Below, in pieces: positions 34,469-44,038 of a stretch of DNA of 64,000 nucleotides. The stretch's first letter is position 1. The number at the start of each line of letters is the position of its first letter. The translations under genes were made by a program, and so were the position numbers. The notes under the pieces are model-generated. The model did not search any database and was not told the origin of the DNA. It saw only the letters and a program-made list of their open reading frames with translations. The DNA comes from Pseudomonadota bacterium (GTDB lineage: Bacteria > Desulfobacterota > Desulfovibrionia > Desulfovibrionales > Desulfovibrionaceae), in the NCBI GenBank assembly GCA_023403845.1, contig JAEYDL010000018.1:248001-312000 (forward strand), written 5' to 3'.

Positions 34469-36962
34469 CGAGCTTTCCCGGGCGGCCCGACTCTCCCTGC
34501 AACAGCATCACCACGGCGTCGGACTTCTGGTACTTGTGGCGACGCTGTTCCTGCTTTCCGTTCTGGCAGGACTGAATCCGTCCACGCAGGTCAAGGTCTT
34601 CAGGACCGGAGAGGTTGCGGACAGTGACGTCGTGGCCCAGCGCAGTCTGACGGTTGAAGACCCCCAGGCCACGAAGACCAGACAGAATCAGGTGGCCATG
34701 CTCCAGCCCAATGTCTTCGACCTCAGCGTGGCCGAAATCTCGCCCATGAGAACGCAGATCTTCGGCGTCCTCAAAAAAATAAACGATCTTGATCCGGCTG
34801 CACCGCGCGAAGATCTTCTGAAGGCTCTGAATACGCAGCTTGCGGAGCCTGTCAGCATGGAAAATCTTGTCATGTGGTCTCAGCCGCATGTGCAGGAATA
34901 CATTCTGAACGTGGCCCTGCCCTGGATGGAAGCCCAGCTTGGCGAAGGCATCGTCGGCGACACGCGGCTGGCTCTTTCCTCCAAGAACGGCGTAATAATC
35001 CGCGATCTGGAAAACGGTTCGGAAACGCTGCGCCCCGACGGAACCGACTTGCGGGACATTCCCTCCCTGCTCGCCTCCTTCAATCAGAGACTGCGCGCGG
35101 ACTACAACCTTTCTCCTCAGGCCAAAAGGGCCATCTTCACCCTGTTCTCCCCGCTGGTCATGCCCACCCTGACGCTGAACAGAGAAGCGACCCTGGCCCT
35201 TGGCGAGGCCGTGGCCAAAACCGTGGAGCCGGTCTACTACAATATCCAGCAGGGTGAAGTGGTCGTTCATCAGGGCGAGCGCATCACCCGGGAAACCCAG
35301 CTCAAGCTTCAGAGCCTTTACAAGCAGCGCGACGGCATGTTCCATTCCCGGCGCATCGCCGGCACCTTCGTCTTTTCCCTTCTGCTCTCCGTAGGTCTGT
35401 TCATGGCCCCCAGCGGCAAACCTGGAACGCCTCTGCATCGGAAGGACTTCTATTTCATATCGCTTCTGCTGCTCGCCTTCGGTCTCGCGGCTAAGGGTGC
35501 CTATCTCCTCGTCGGGAGACTTGTCCAGCCGCAGGACATCGCGCTGGCCGTTCACTTCTTCCCCGTGGCCGGGGCTGCCGGGCTGGGGGCGCTGATCTTC
35601 GCGGCCAGACGCTATTGCGTTCTCGGTCTGCTGCTCGCCCTGTTCAGCTGCGCCATGCTCAAGGCCGATCTGCCTCTTTTCCTTTTCTTCTTCCTCTCCG
35701 CCATGCTCAACACATGGCTGGTGATCCGGGCCCAGAGCAGGCAGGACGTGGTGGTCAGCATCATTCCTCTGTGCATCGGTCTGGCCCTTGTTTCTCTCGG
35801 CAGCGGCTGGCTGCAAGGATTCCGCGGCGCGGAAATCTTCCTCTATCTCGCGGGAGTCGCCGCCCTGAACGCCTTCATTTCGGTCATCGTGCTGTTCGCC
35901 TTCAGTCCGATCATCGAACTGACCTTCCGCTACACCACCCGCTTCCGGCTCATGGAACTCATGAATCTCGAGCAACCCATCCTGCAGGATCTCATGGTCG
36001 CCATTCCCGGCACCTATCACCATTCTCTGGTCGTCTCCAACATGGTGGAGGCAGGGGCCAAGGCCGTGGGAGCCAACAGCCTGCTGTGCAAGGTCGGGGC
36101 GCTCTATCATGACATCGGCAAGCTGGCCTATCCGGATTATTATATCGAAAATCAGTTCAACGGCCCCAACCGGCATGACAAGCTGGCTCCAGCCATGAGC
36201 GCGCTCATTCTTCTCTCCCACGTCAAGAAAGGAACCGAGCTGGCCCGGGAACATCATCTGGGCGACGAAATCCGGGATATTATCGCGCAGCACCACGGTA
36301 CAAGTCTGATCAAGTTCTTTTACAACAAGGCCAGGGAACTGGGGGAAAATCCGCGTATCGAGGACTATTGCTACCCCGGCCCTCGGCCGCAGACGCGTGA
36401 AGCCGCCATCGTCATGCTGGCCGACGCGGTGGAGGCTTCCAGCCGGACGCTCTCCGATCCGACTCCGGCCCGCATCAAGAATCATGTGGACACGATCATG
36501 AAGGGCATCTTTGCTGAAGGCCAGCTTGACGAATCCGAGCTGACCTTCAAGGATCTGCACAAGCTTTCCGAAAATTTCGCCCGTATCCTGACCGGCCTGT
36601 TCCATCAGCGGATCGCCTATCCCGACATGAACCGCAAGTCTGGACACGACAAGGAAAAGGAAGAGCAGGAAGTCAGATCCGCCGCCCAGGCCAAACCCAA
36701 AACGCCCGCGGCTTCCTCTCCGCTTCCGCCTCCGGGTCTGCACGGCGCCCCCATTCCGTTTCCTTCCCAGACGGACCAGGCTCCTCCGACGGCCCCTGTC
36801 ACGGAAATGAACGTGTTCATGCCCGAAAGCGGGGAAAGGCGCGATACAGCCATCCGCAGGGATCCCGCTCAAGAGGAAGGAGGGGCGCATATGACATCCC
36901 GGACTGCCGAACAGGCCATCCTGCTCACTCCTGAAATGCAACGCAGGGCGCAACGGTCATGA
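34434..36962 (+). CDS. 7TM-HD phosphodiesterase, PgpH-like (cyclic-di-AMP hydrolase family)
   Basis: An 842-residue membrane protein: one N-terminal span (about 30-48), an extracytoplasmic 7TMR-HDED domain (to about 305), a block of about seven spans (about 310-500) and a cytoplasmic HD domain with YHHSLVVSNMVE, ALYHDIGKLAYPDYY and AREHHLGDEI. The final 120 residues are Pro/Lys-rich and probably disordered. Known PgpH enzymes cleave c-di-AMP to pApA. It sits between phoH and ybeY with overlaps on both sides. An ATG at 34443 is an equally possible start. Confidence 0.9.
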   Translation: MTIMKNSPLRVNELSRAARLSLQQHHHGVGLLVLVATLFLLSVLAGLNPSTQVKVFRTGEVADSDVVAQRSLTVEDPQATKTRQNQVAMLQPNVFDLSVAEISPMRTQIFGVLKKINDLDPAAPREDLLKALNTQLAEPVSMENLVMWSQPHVQEYILNVALPWMEAQLGEGIVGDTRLALSSKNGVIIRDLENGSETLRPDGTDLRDIPSLLASFNQRLRADYNLSPQAKRAIFTLFSPLVMPTLTLNREATLALGEAVAKTVEPVYYNIQQGEVVVHQGERITRETQLKLQSLYKQRDGMFHSRRIAGTFVFSLLLSVGLFMAPSGKPGTPLHRKDFYFISLLLLAFGLAAKGAYLLVGRLVQPQDIALAVHFFPVAGAAGLGALIFAARRYCVLGLLLALFSCAMLKADLPLFLFFFLSAMLNTWLVIRAQSRQDVVVSIIPLCIGLALVSLGSGWLQGFRGAEIFLYLAGVAALNAFISVIVLFAFSPIIELTFRYTTRFRLMELMNLEQPILQDLMVAIPGTYHHSLVVSNMVEAGAKAVGANSLLCKVGALYHDIGKLAYPDYYIENQFNGPNRHDKLAPAMSALILLSHVKKGTELAREHHLGDEIRDIIAQHHGTSLIKFFYNKARELGENPRIEDYCYPGPRPQTREAAIVMLADAVEASSRTLSDPTPARIKNHVDTIMKGIFAEGQLDESELTFKDLHKLSENFARILTGLFHQRIAYPDMNRKSGHDKEKEEQEVRSAAQAKPKTPAASSPLPPPGLHGAPIPFPSQTDQAPPTAPVTEMNVFMPESGERRDTAIRRDPAQEEGGAHMTSRTAEQAILLTPEMQRRAQRS

Positions 36963-37447
36963 GTCTCCGCGACACCTTTCCCGTCCACCGCGGCGTATCC
37001 GCGGGACAGGTGAATCTGCACCTGAATCTTTCCGGCAAGAATCTTTTCTGGCTTATGCCGCTGGGTCGCCGGGAACTTGAGGGCAGGTTGCGCGCCATGC
37101 TCGAAACGGCCTATTCCGGAGAAGTCGAGCTTGACCTTCTGCTTGTCCGCGACGGGGAGATGGCCGTATGCAACAAGACCTACATGAACTGCCCCGGACC
37201 GACCAACATTCTTTCCTTCCCGCTCGAGGAACCGCCTTCGGACTCGGACCCGGTTGCCAGACTGGGCAGTCTCGTTCTGTCCGTAGACGTTTTGCGCCGT
37301 GAGGCCCGACTGTATGGTCAAAATCCTGAAGAGCACTGCTTGCGATTGCTCGCTCATGGCCTCGGACACCTTTCCGGGTTCGACCACGGCCCTGAAATGG
37401 ATGCGTTCTGCGCGGCGATGGAGGCCGCATCCCGTTCCGCACAATGA
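36959..37447 (+). CDS. ybeY: Endoribonuclease YbeY (rRNA maturation factor)
   Basis: Metal-dependent RNase used in 16S rRNA 3'-end maturation and ribosome quality control. The 162-residue protein has the three-histidine zinc motif HGLGHLSGFDH near residue 131 and the LNKTYMN-equivalent CNKTYMN with TNILSFP near residue 80. The ATG overlaps the preceding stop (ATGA). The short C-terminal region after the zinc motif is normal for the family. Confidence 0.93.
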   Translation: MSLRDTFPVHRGVSAGQVNLHLNLSGKNLFWLMPLGRRELEGRLRAMLETAYSGEVELDLLLVRDGEMAVCNKTYMNCPGPTNILSFPLEEPPSDSDPVARLGSLVLSVDVLRREARLYGQNPEEHCLRLLAHGLGHLSGFDHGPEMDAFCAAMEAASRSAQ

Positions 37448-37727
37448 GGGCGTCCGGTATGGCAATGCTGTGGAACGTGCTTTTCCTGCATCCCTTATTC
37501 CGGCAGCAGGACTCAAAAGGGTTCCCCCCTCTTGCCTTTCCGGCAGGGCTATGGTAAATCCCTCTTAATAACAAAATCATCCTGTCGTCTCCCCCGAATG
37601 GCACGGATGATTGTTTACGAAGCGGTTTCTGCCGCAACTGGTGAATGTAAATCCGGCATCATCTCCCGCGAGAGATGCAGCGAGTGTCGGCGACATTGTC
37701 GCCAAACAGTCCAAGGAGGACGCACGC

Positions 37728-38045
37728 ATGGCTGAAGTCACCTACAAGGGTAAAACCTTCGAAGTCGATGAAGACGGCTTTCTGCTCAAGTTCGACGAGT
37801 GGTGCCCCGAATGGCTTGAATATGTGAAGGAATCCGAAGGGATTTCCGAACTGAACGAAGACCATCAGAAGATTCTCGACTTCCTGCAGGATTATTACCG
37901 CAAGAACGGGATCGCTCCTATGGTGCGCATTCTGTCCAAGAACACCGGCTACAAGCTGAAGGAAGTCTACGAACTGTTCCCCTCCGGCCCCGGCAAGGGA
38001 GCCTGCAAGATGGCCGGTCTGCCCAAGCCCACGGGCTGCGTCTGA
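37728..38045 (+). CDS. dsrC: DsrC, sulfur-carrier protein of dissimilatory sulfite reduction
   Basis: Carries the sulfite-derived sulfur as a trisulfide between DsrAB and the membrane complex DsrMKJOP. The 105-residue protein ends in the flexible arm GACKMAGLPKPTGCV with both redox cysteines (penultimate Cys plus Cys 11 residues upstream), which distinguishes DsrC from TusE-type relatives with one Cys. AAGGAGGA precedes the ATG. It is transcribed alone, away from dsrAB, with a strong terminator, as is usual in sulfate reducers. Confidence 0.96.
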   Translation: MAEVTYKGKTFEVDEDGFLLKFDEWCPEWLEYVKESEGISELNEDHQKILDFLQDYYRKNGIAPMVRILSKNTGYKLKEVYELFPSGPGKGACKMAGLPKPTGCV

Positions 38046-38090
38046 TCCGGCATCGTCTCGAAACATCTTCGGGACACCAAGCTTTCATGC

Positions 38091-38124
38091 AAAATGGGGC
38101 GGAATGATTCCGCCCCATTTTTTT
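38091..38124 (+). terminator. Terminator after dsrC
   Basis: AAATGGGGCGGA pairs with TCCGCCCCATTT around ATGAT and is followed by a T-run: an unusually stable terminator, in keeping with a highly expressed gene. Confidence 0.92.
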
Positions 38125-38441
38125 CTAACAACGCAAGGCCCTGCTTCCCTCAAAAAAATACAAGTAAGCCTCTTTACCTTTGCCCGGGGCACAGGTAGAG
38201 TCTTTCCATGCGAGCACAAGAGCGCGCCTGTTGAGCGGAACCGCCCGCAATATGGACGCAAAATGCCGCGCAGAACGGCCCCCTGTTTCCTGAAGTCGTC
38301 CAGAAAGGACGCTTCAGAGGGTCCGACCGCCTTTCATGCGCCACATTTTTCCCGAATTCGGCGCAACGTTCCAGACGCTCAGCATATCCCGGCGGGTCTC
38401 TCTGCACGGGATAAATGAAACACCCCTAGTAGGAGGAAGAC
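38125..38441. other. Intergenic region upstream of the VWA-OmpA gene
   Basis: About 315 bases. It holds the GGAGGA ribosome site of the next gene at its right end. I see no promoter pair good enough to list, and no gene. Confidence 0.5.
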
Positions 38442-39464
38442 ATGAAATTTACCCGTTCCGTTGTTCTGGCCGCTGCCCTCGTCTTTGCATGGGCAACCGC
38501 CGGCTTCGCCGCTCACTCCGTGGAACTGTGCGACAAGCGTATCGAAAGCTTCAACTATCTCGTGGACTATTCCGGTTCCATGATGATGAACTTCCGCGAC
38601 GCCGGCATGAGCAAAGCCGCCGCCGCCAAGCAGATCATCAAGCGCGTCAATGAAATCGTGCCCGATCTTGGCTATCAGGGCGGTCTGTACACCTTCGCCC
38701 CCTATGCCGCCGTGGTCAATCAGGGCCCCTGGAACCGCGCCTCTCTGGCCGCCGGAGTCGACACGCTGAAGGACAATCTGGAAACCTTCGCCCGCTTCAC
38801 CCCCATGGGCGCCGGCATCCAGGCGCATAACGCCGTCATCAGCCAGATGACTCCCCGCGCTGCCGTCATCCTCGTGACCGACGGCGAGTCCAACCGCGGC
38901 GTAAGCCCGATCGACGAAGTGAAGGCCATCTATGCTGCCAATCCGAACGTATGCTTCCATGTGATCTCTCTGGCCACCACCCCCGAAGGCAAGGCGACTC
39001 TCGATGAAATCGCCCGCCTGAACGCCTGCACGGTGACCGTGGACGGCGCTGACCTTCTCAAGAGCGACGCCGCCGTTGATACCTTTGTGGGCGACGTGTT
39101 CTGCCGTGATCGCATCGCCGTGGTCGAAGACGTCGTCGTCCTGCGCGGCGTCAACTTCGCGTTCGACTCTTCCGAACTGAGCCCCGAAGCCCAGGGCATT
39201 CTGAATGAAGCAGCCCGCATCATCAAGGAACATCCCGATCTGAAGGTGCGCCTGCTCGGCTGGACCGACAGCATCGGCACCGATGCCTACAACCTGAAGC
39301 TGTCCCAGCGTCGCGCCAATGCGGTGAAGAGCTATCTGGCAGCTCAGGGCGTGGCTCCCAGCCGCATGGTCGCCGAAGGCATGGGCAAGTCCTTCCGTTA
39401 CGATAACGCCACGGAAGAAGGCCGCTACATGAACCGTCGCACCGAGCTGGTGTTCATCGACTAA
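38442..39464 (+). CDS. Secreted VWA-domain protein with C-terminal OmpA peptidoglycan-binding domain
   Basis: A 340-residue protein with a signal peptide (about residues 1-23, cleavage after AGFA). Residues 35-220 form a von Willebrand A fold with the MIDAS start DYSGSMM and VTDGESN. Residues 235-340 are an OmpA-like domain with VNFAFDSSEL, GWTDSIGTDAYN and LSQRRANAVKSYL. It is probably periplasmic and bound to peptidoglycan while its VWA part binds a partner. A perfect AGGAGGA ribosome site suggests strong expression. It has no beta-barrel, so it is not a true OmpA porin. Confidence 0.9.
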   Translation: MKFTRSVVLAAALVFAWATAGFAAHSVELCDKRIESFNYLVDYSGSMMMNFRDAGMSKAAAAKQIIKRVNEIVPDLGYQGGLYTFAPYAAVVNQGPWNRASLAAGVDTLKDNLETFARFTPMGAGIQAHNAVISQMTPRAAVILVTDGESNRGVSPIDEVKAIYAANPNVCFHVISLATTPEGKATLDEIARLNACTVTVDGADLLKSDAAVDTFVGDVFCRDRIAVVEDVVVLRGVNFAFDSSELSPEAQGILNEAARIIKEHPDLKVRLLGWTDSIGTDAYNLKLSQRRANAVKSYLAAQGVAPSRMVAEGMGKSFRYDNATEEGRYMNRRTELVFID

Positions 39465-39486
39465 GCATGGTCAAAATCTGAAAAAC

Positions 39487-39518
39487 GGCCCGGTGGGAAC
39501 TCCATCGGGCTTTTTTCT
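39487..39518 (+). terminator. Terminator after the VWA-OmpA gene
   Basis: GCCCGGTGG pairs with CCATCGGGC around GAACT and is followed by six T. Confidence 0.88.
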
Positions 39519-39538
39519 CGCAAAAGGATTCTATACCA

Positions 39539-39988
39539 ATGATTCTCAATACCAGATCTCTTCTTTGCGCACTGTTCATCACCGTGATCATGCTCTCTGC
39601 GGGACAGGCGCAGGCCGCCAGATCCAAGGAGCAGCCGGCTGCCGAAACCACACTTGAAGTAAAGGCCAAGCTGGACTCCTTCGCCAAGGATTACGTGTCC
39701 CGGGCGAACGCCACGATCAAGCCGAACCGGAGCCAGGCCTCCGTAAAAAAGGTCAAAGGGCAGTATGTCGCCACATTCCGGGAGGTGGATCTTGATACTA
39801 TGACCACTGAGATCTATCCCAGCCAGGCGCCCGGATGCAGCTATGTGGGGCATATCGTGTATCTGGAGAAGGAATACGAATGCATCGGCAAGACAAGGCT
39901 CACTGCTCAAAAAGGCGATTTCAAGCAAATGCGCGCCCGGCGCGTGCGGGAACTGTTCCGGTACAATCAGGGCAAGTGGTGCTACTGA
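39539..39988 (+). CDS. Small secreted protein of unknown function
   Basis: A 149-residue protein with a clear signal peptide (about residues 1-26, cleavage after AQAA). The mature part is basic and contains three Cys (in APGCSY, EYECIG and the C-terminal KWCY), which could form a disulfide in the periplasm. AAGGA lies 11 bases upstream. I recognise no named domain. It lies just after the VWA-OmpA gene but behind a terminator, so it is probably transcribed separately. Confidence 0.7.
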   Translation: MILNTRSLLCALFITVIMLSAGQAQAARSKEQPAAETTLEVKAKLDSFAKDYVSRANATIKPNRSQASVKKVKGQYVATFREVDLDTMTTEIYPSQAPGCSYVGHIVYLEKEYECIGKTRLTAQKGDFKQMRARRVRELFRYNQGKWCY

Positions 39989-40060
39989 CGCAGGCTTGCC
40001 CATCCGTCCACCGGTTCCATTGATTCCCTCCGCAAGCATGCGGGATTCTTTTGCGACGCT

Positions 40061-40104
40061 CCAGCGAAAAAGCCGTCCCAGACCGAGGACGGCTTTTTCG
40101 CTGG
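40061..40104. terminator. Bidirectional terminator between the secreted-protein gene and selD
   Basis: CCAGCGAAAAAGCCGTCC and its reverse complement form an 18-bp stem with an 8-nt loop. The A-run in one arm and the T-run in the other allow it to stop transcripts from both sides. It lies between convergent genes. Confidence 0.85.
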
Positions 40105-40215
40105 AAAATACGGCGTAATCCGGAAATTCCCGGTTCCGGACTGCCATTCTGAACATCACGTCAACGCCGTGCATGGACTCATCGCGGCTGTTCCGCCTCA
40201 CTCAGCCCCTTCCGG

Positions 40216-41265
40216 TCAGGCCAGAACGAGTCTGGCTTCCTCTCTGGGAGGCAATACCCTGCCTATCAGCCACGCGGACTCGCCCCGGGCCGCCAGTCGT
40301 TCCACGGCCTCATCCACACGTCCTTCCGGAACGGAAAGGACAAGCCCTCCGGAAGTCTGAGCATCAAAGGCCAGCAGAGCCCGCAGTTCATCCGTTCCGG
40401 GGACCACATGCGTCCGACAGGCGCAATGCTTCCTGTTGGCATGGCTTCCAGCGGGAATCAGCCCGTCTGCAGCAAAATCTTCCACCTGCTCCATGAACGG
40501 CAGCGCACTCACGTCCAGTTCGACCGTCATGTCCGATCCTCGGGCCATTTCCAGCAGATGACCGCCAAGACCGAATCCGGTCACGTCCGTTGCCGCGCGC
40601 AGTCCCATTTCCCGGATCACCGCACCGCCATGCCTGTTGAGCCGGGTGGTCCAGCGATACAGTTCATCCTGAGCAGCCTCCGCTCCCGGCCAGCCCGCCT
40701 TGATCGCCGTCGCCAGAACTCCTGTGCCCAGCGGTTTGGTCAGCACAAGTCTGTCCCCCGGGCGCAGAGCCGCGTTGCTGGCGATTCTTGCGGGATCAAC
40801 GATACCGGTTACGGAAAGGCCATACTTGATCTCGCCGTCCTCCAGAGTGTGACCTCCAGCCAGCACGGCTCCGGCCTCGGCCATCTTTTCAAGACCGCCG
40901 GTCAGAATTTCCGCAAGAATCGACAACGGCAGCTCTCTGGCAGGAAACGCCACGATGTTCATGGCCGCCCACGCCTCTCCGCCTACGGCGTACACGTCAG
41001 AAAGCGCATTGGCCGCGGCCGTCTGTCCGAACAACCGGGGATCGTTGCCTAGCGGACTCAGAACGTCCACCGTCTGCACCAGAGCCATCCCTGCGGGAGG
41101 CGCGCTCACGATGACCGCATCTTCATTATGCTCAAAACCGTGCAGCACCCGTCCCTCAGGATCGGGTACACCCGGCAGGGCGGCCAGTACCTGCTCCAGA
41201 AACTCCGGAGCCGTCTTCGCCGCTCATCCCGCCGCACTGGCTCGATCCATCAGTCGAAATGTCAT
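40216..41265 (-). CDS. selD: Selenide, water dikinase (selenophosphate synthetase), selenocysteine-containing
   Basis: Makes selenophosphate, the selenium donor for selenocysteine. A plain reading starts at a GTG at 41148, but the frame stays homologous upstream through a TGA at 41226-41224: ATG at 41265 gives 13 residues ending SAAG, then Sec14, AAKTAPEFLEQVL. SelD proteins have Cys or Sec exactly there, followed by xxK, and the extension restores the normal length (349 residues). GGAGG lies seven bases before this ATG. Later motifs are ALSDVYAVGGEAWAAMN, GGHTLEDGEIKYGLSVTG and TDVTGFGLGGHLLEMA. A SECIS-like hairpin follows the UGA. Confidence 0.92.
41193..41211 (-). promoter_or_regulatory. 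Candidate bacterial SECIS hairpin in selD
   Basis: Twelve bases after the UGA, GCTCC pairs with GGAGC around GGAGTTTCT, a loop that contains the GU expected for SelB binding. The stem is short, so the structure is plausible rather than proven. Confidence 0.5.
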
Positions 41266-41479
41266 TGCAACGCCTCCGTCACGCGAAAACAATTCTTGTG
41301 GGACACGGGACATTTTTCCATGCCCTGCCTCCGCCAGCCGACTCTCGGGCTTTCGCGCAGGGACCTGTCGCGAAAGCTTCCACCTCTGTCAATCAACAAG
41401 CCTGTTTTGTCCCTTTCGGGACGTTGACGCAACCTTCACCGAAACACCGACTCGAAAAATGGTGTTCCATACCGGCAAA

Positions 41480-43003
41480 CTATATGCCGTCCCGTCCCCT
41501 GTCCAGAGCACGGCAGGCAACGGCTTCCGCCAGATGCTCCACCCCGATGTCTCCGGAATCCGCTAAATCGGCAATGGTTCTGGCAAGGCGCAGAATACGC
41601 GTATAGGCCCGGGCGGACAGAGCCAGCCTCCGCACAGCCTCGCGCAAGAAATCCTGGCCTTGAGAATCAAGGCGACAATGCTCCTCCAGCAGACGCCCGG
41701 AGAGATCCGCGTTGGTACGGCACCGGGTATCCGCGTATCGCCGGGACTGTCGTTCCCGCGCAGCAACGACCCGCTGACGGATTTGGGCAGAGGATTCGGC
41801 GGGCACGGACGCGCGCAGTTCATCATAGGGGACAGGAGGAACGGCCACATGCAGATCAATGCGATCCAGCAACGGACCGGAAATCCGGGAACGATACCGT
41901 TGAATCTGCTGCGGAGAACAGACGCAGACATGGGTCGGGTCCGTGGCATAGCCGCAGGGGCAGGGATTCATGGCCGCAACGAGCATGCAGTCCGCGGGAA
42001 ACGTAACTGCCTGCGAGGTGCGCGATATGGTCACCACCCCATTTTCGAGAGGCTGCCTCAGAGCATCCAGCGTGGCTCTGCCGAACTCGGGAAGTTCATC
42101 CAGAAACAGAACGCCACGATGCGCCAAAGAGACTTCTCCCGGCCGAGGAAAAGTCCCTCCCCCAACAAGAGCACGGTCCGAAACAGTATGGTGAGGAGCA
42201 CGGAAGGGCCTTCCCGACATAAGCCCTCCCTCTTCCAGCAGACCGGCGACGCTGTAAATCTTGGTGACTTCCAGCGCCTCAGGGAAAGAGAGGGGGGGCA
42301 GAATGGAAGGAATTCGCTGGGCGAGCATGGTCTTGCCACTGCCGGGAGGCCCAAAGAACAGCAGATTATGCGCTCCGGCCGCCGCAATTTCGATGGCGCG
42401 CTTGGCCTGTTCCTGCCCCTTCACATCCGCAAAGTCCGGTTCCTCCTTTCTCCCGGCCAAAAGCTCGGGAACGGGAGCGGGATCAAGATCCGTTTCCCCC
42501 ATCAGCAGCGATACAGCTTCACCCAAGGTCTGCGGCCCGTAGGCACGAACTCCGGCAACGGCCGCCTCCGGCGCATTTTCCGAGGCGACAAGCATGCCCT
42601 TCGCCCCTTCCTCCCGGGCCAGCACGGCCAGCGGCAAAACGCCCGGCACGGGTTTGATGGTCCCGCCAAGAGAAAGCTCCCCCATCAGGAACCAGCCACG
42701 GAGGCGTTCCTCCGGAACAAGGCCGGCAGCGGCAAGCAATCCCACCGCCAGCGGCAGATCATAGCCGCTTCCGGCCTTGCGACGATCCGCCGGGGCCAGG
42801 TTCACCGTAATTCTGGAAGGGGGAAGTCGAAAATTGCAGGAACGCAGTGCGGCAAAAACCCGCTCCTTGGCCTCCCTGACCGCCCCTTCGGCCAGACCGA
42901 CCATCACGAAGGAGGGCAGCCCCTGCCGGACAAAGTCCACCTCAAGATCCACCCGAAACGCGTCCACGCCCTGAAGGGCTCCGCAAGAAAGCCTGACAAC
43001 CAT
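41480..43003 (-). CDS. comM: YifB/ComM family Mg-chelatase-like AAA+ ATPase
   Basis: A 507-residue AAA+ protein. ComM is a helicase that extends heteroduplex during natural transformation in some bacteria; in others the role is not known. It has the N-terminal ChlI-like domain (GLPSFVMVGLAEGAVREAKERV), Walker A GPPGSGKT (about residue 222), a PFRAPHHT motif, Walker B VLFLDELPEF, the NPCPCGY cysteine motif and a C-terminal helical domain with RILRLARTIADL. The ATG at 43003 was chosen because GAGG lies nine bases upstream; one at 43018 lacks a ribosome site. Confidence 0.92.
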   Translation of the reverse strand: MVVRLSCGALQGVDAFRVDLEVDFVRQGLPSFVMVGLAEGAVREAKERVFAALRSCNFRLPPSRITVNLAPADRRKAGSGYDLPLAVGLLAAAGLVPEERLRGWFLMGELSLGGTIKPVPGVLPLAVLAREEGAKGMLVASENAPEAAVAGVRAYGPQTLGEAVSLLMGETDLDPAPVPELLAGRKEEPDFADVKGQEQAKRAIEIAAAGAHNLLFFGPPGSGKTMLAQRIPSILPPLSFPEALEVTKIYSVAGLLEEGGLMSGRPFRAPHHTVSDRALVGGGTFPRPGEVSLAHRGVLFLDELPEFGRATLDALRQPLENGVVTISRTSQAVTFPADCMLVAAMNPCPCGYATDPTHVCVCSPQQIQRYRSRISGPLLDRIDLHVAVPPVPYDELRASVPAESSAQIRQRVVAARERQSRRYADTRCRTNADLSGRLLEEHCRLDSQGQDFLREAVRRLALSARAYTRILRLARTIADLADSGDIGVEHLAEAVACRALDRGRDGI

Positions 43004-43221
43004 AATTCGCCTCGGCATGCAGCCTGTTCGCGAAAATTCGGAACGCCGCCCACCCGCCTGCATATCGTTCGAAAGTTCCGGCGCGCGGCGGATGCAATGC
43101 TCCCTGTCCGACGAAAGTCTCCCTCGTGCGCACCTTTTTCATTGCCCCCTTCAGCCAGCATCTTTCCCCGGAATTCCGACAGTCCGGTCGGCAGACACCT
43201 TTCTCAGGGACCAATATGACA

Positions 43222-43270
43222 ACATCCGGATGAAACAAGGTACGTTGCCGCCTGTTCCATCCGGATGTGT
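43222..43270 (-). terminator. Possible terminator after glnP
   Basis: ACATCCGGATG and CATCCGGATGT pair as an 11-bp stem on the minus strand, with a second helix inside the loop. The following sequence has no proper T-run, so it may act as a 3'-end stabiliser instead. Confidence 0.4.
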
Positions 43271-43301
43271 TCCGTCCTCCTGCCGCCACCGCCAGTACGG
43301 G

Positions 43302-44009
43302 TTACGGCAACGGGTCGGAAGGCGCGGGAACAGCCGGACCCGACGGACGCCCAAGGGAAAGCCTCCGTTCAAAATATCGCAGTACGGCGGAAATGCTCAA
43401 CGTCATGACCAGATAGAAAATGGCCACAGTGACCCAGACTTCAAAGGCGCGGAAGTTTACGGCTATGATTTCCTGCCCCTGTCGCGTCAGTTCACCCACG
43501 CCGATGACGACGAGCAACGACGTATCCTTGAGAGAAATGATGCACTGGTTCGTCAGAGGGGGAATCATGCGCCGAAAGGCCTGAGGCCATATGATGTAAA
43601 GCATGGTCTGGGCTCGACTCAGTCCGGTGGAACGTCCGGCTTCCGTCTGCCCCTTGTCGATGGAAATGATCGCGCCGCGGACAATTTCGGCGATATAGGC
43701 CCCGGAGTTGACGCCGATGGCGATAACCCCCGCCACATCGGGGGGAATACGCATTCCAAGGGCCAGAGGCAGGCCGAAATAAAGGAACATCACCTGTACG
43801 ATGAGCGGCGTTCCGCGAATGGCTTCAATATAGACAAGCGCAAGAGTCCGCAGAATGCGGCTGCGCGTGGAGTTCGCAAGTCCCGTAATCACGCCGAGAG
43901 CAAGACCGAGGGCAAGACCGCCTACGGTAATCAGCAGCGTCAGCTGTACCCCCGCCAGAAGCTGGGGAGCGGTTTCGAGCATGACGGAAGGTTCAAAATC
44001 AAAGGCCAT
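43302..44009 (-). CDS. glnP: Polar amino acid ABC transporter permease (GlnP type)
   Basis: A 235-residue inner-membrane protein with about five spans. YIEAIRGTPLIVQ near residue 70 and the EAA loop AGRSTGLSRAQTMLYIIWPQAFR near 140 mark the HisMQ/GlnP family. It follows the glnH binding-protein gene at 178 bases, with a hairpin between them. No ATPase gene follows, since comM is next, so the ATPase must be encoded elsewhere. Glutamine is the likely substrate by resemblance of the binding protein. Confidence 0.9.
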   Translation of the reverse strand: MAFDFEPSVMLETAPQLLAGVQLTLLITVGGLALGLALGVITGLANSTRSRILRTLALVYIEAIRGTPLIVQVMFLYFGLPLALGMRIPPDVAGVIAIGVNSGAYIAEIVRGAIISIDKGQTEAGRSTGLSRAQTMLYIIWPQAFRRMIPPLTNQCIISLKDTSLLVVIGVGELTRQGQEIIAVNFRAFEVWVTVAIFYLVMTLSISAVLRYFERRLSLGRPSGPAVPAPSDPLP

Positions 44010-44038
44010 GGCACTATCCGATAGTTGGGGAAAAGGAC

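Noticed and set aside
37595..37615. TGGCAC followed by TTG upstream of dsrC as a sigma-54 promoter
   Set aside because: The spacing from GG to the -12 dinucleotide is off by one, and GC is missing.
41148..41150. GTG as the selD start
   Set aside because: It would remove the conserved catalytic N-terminus; the frame continues upstream through an in-frame TGA to an ATG with a strong ribosome site.
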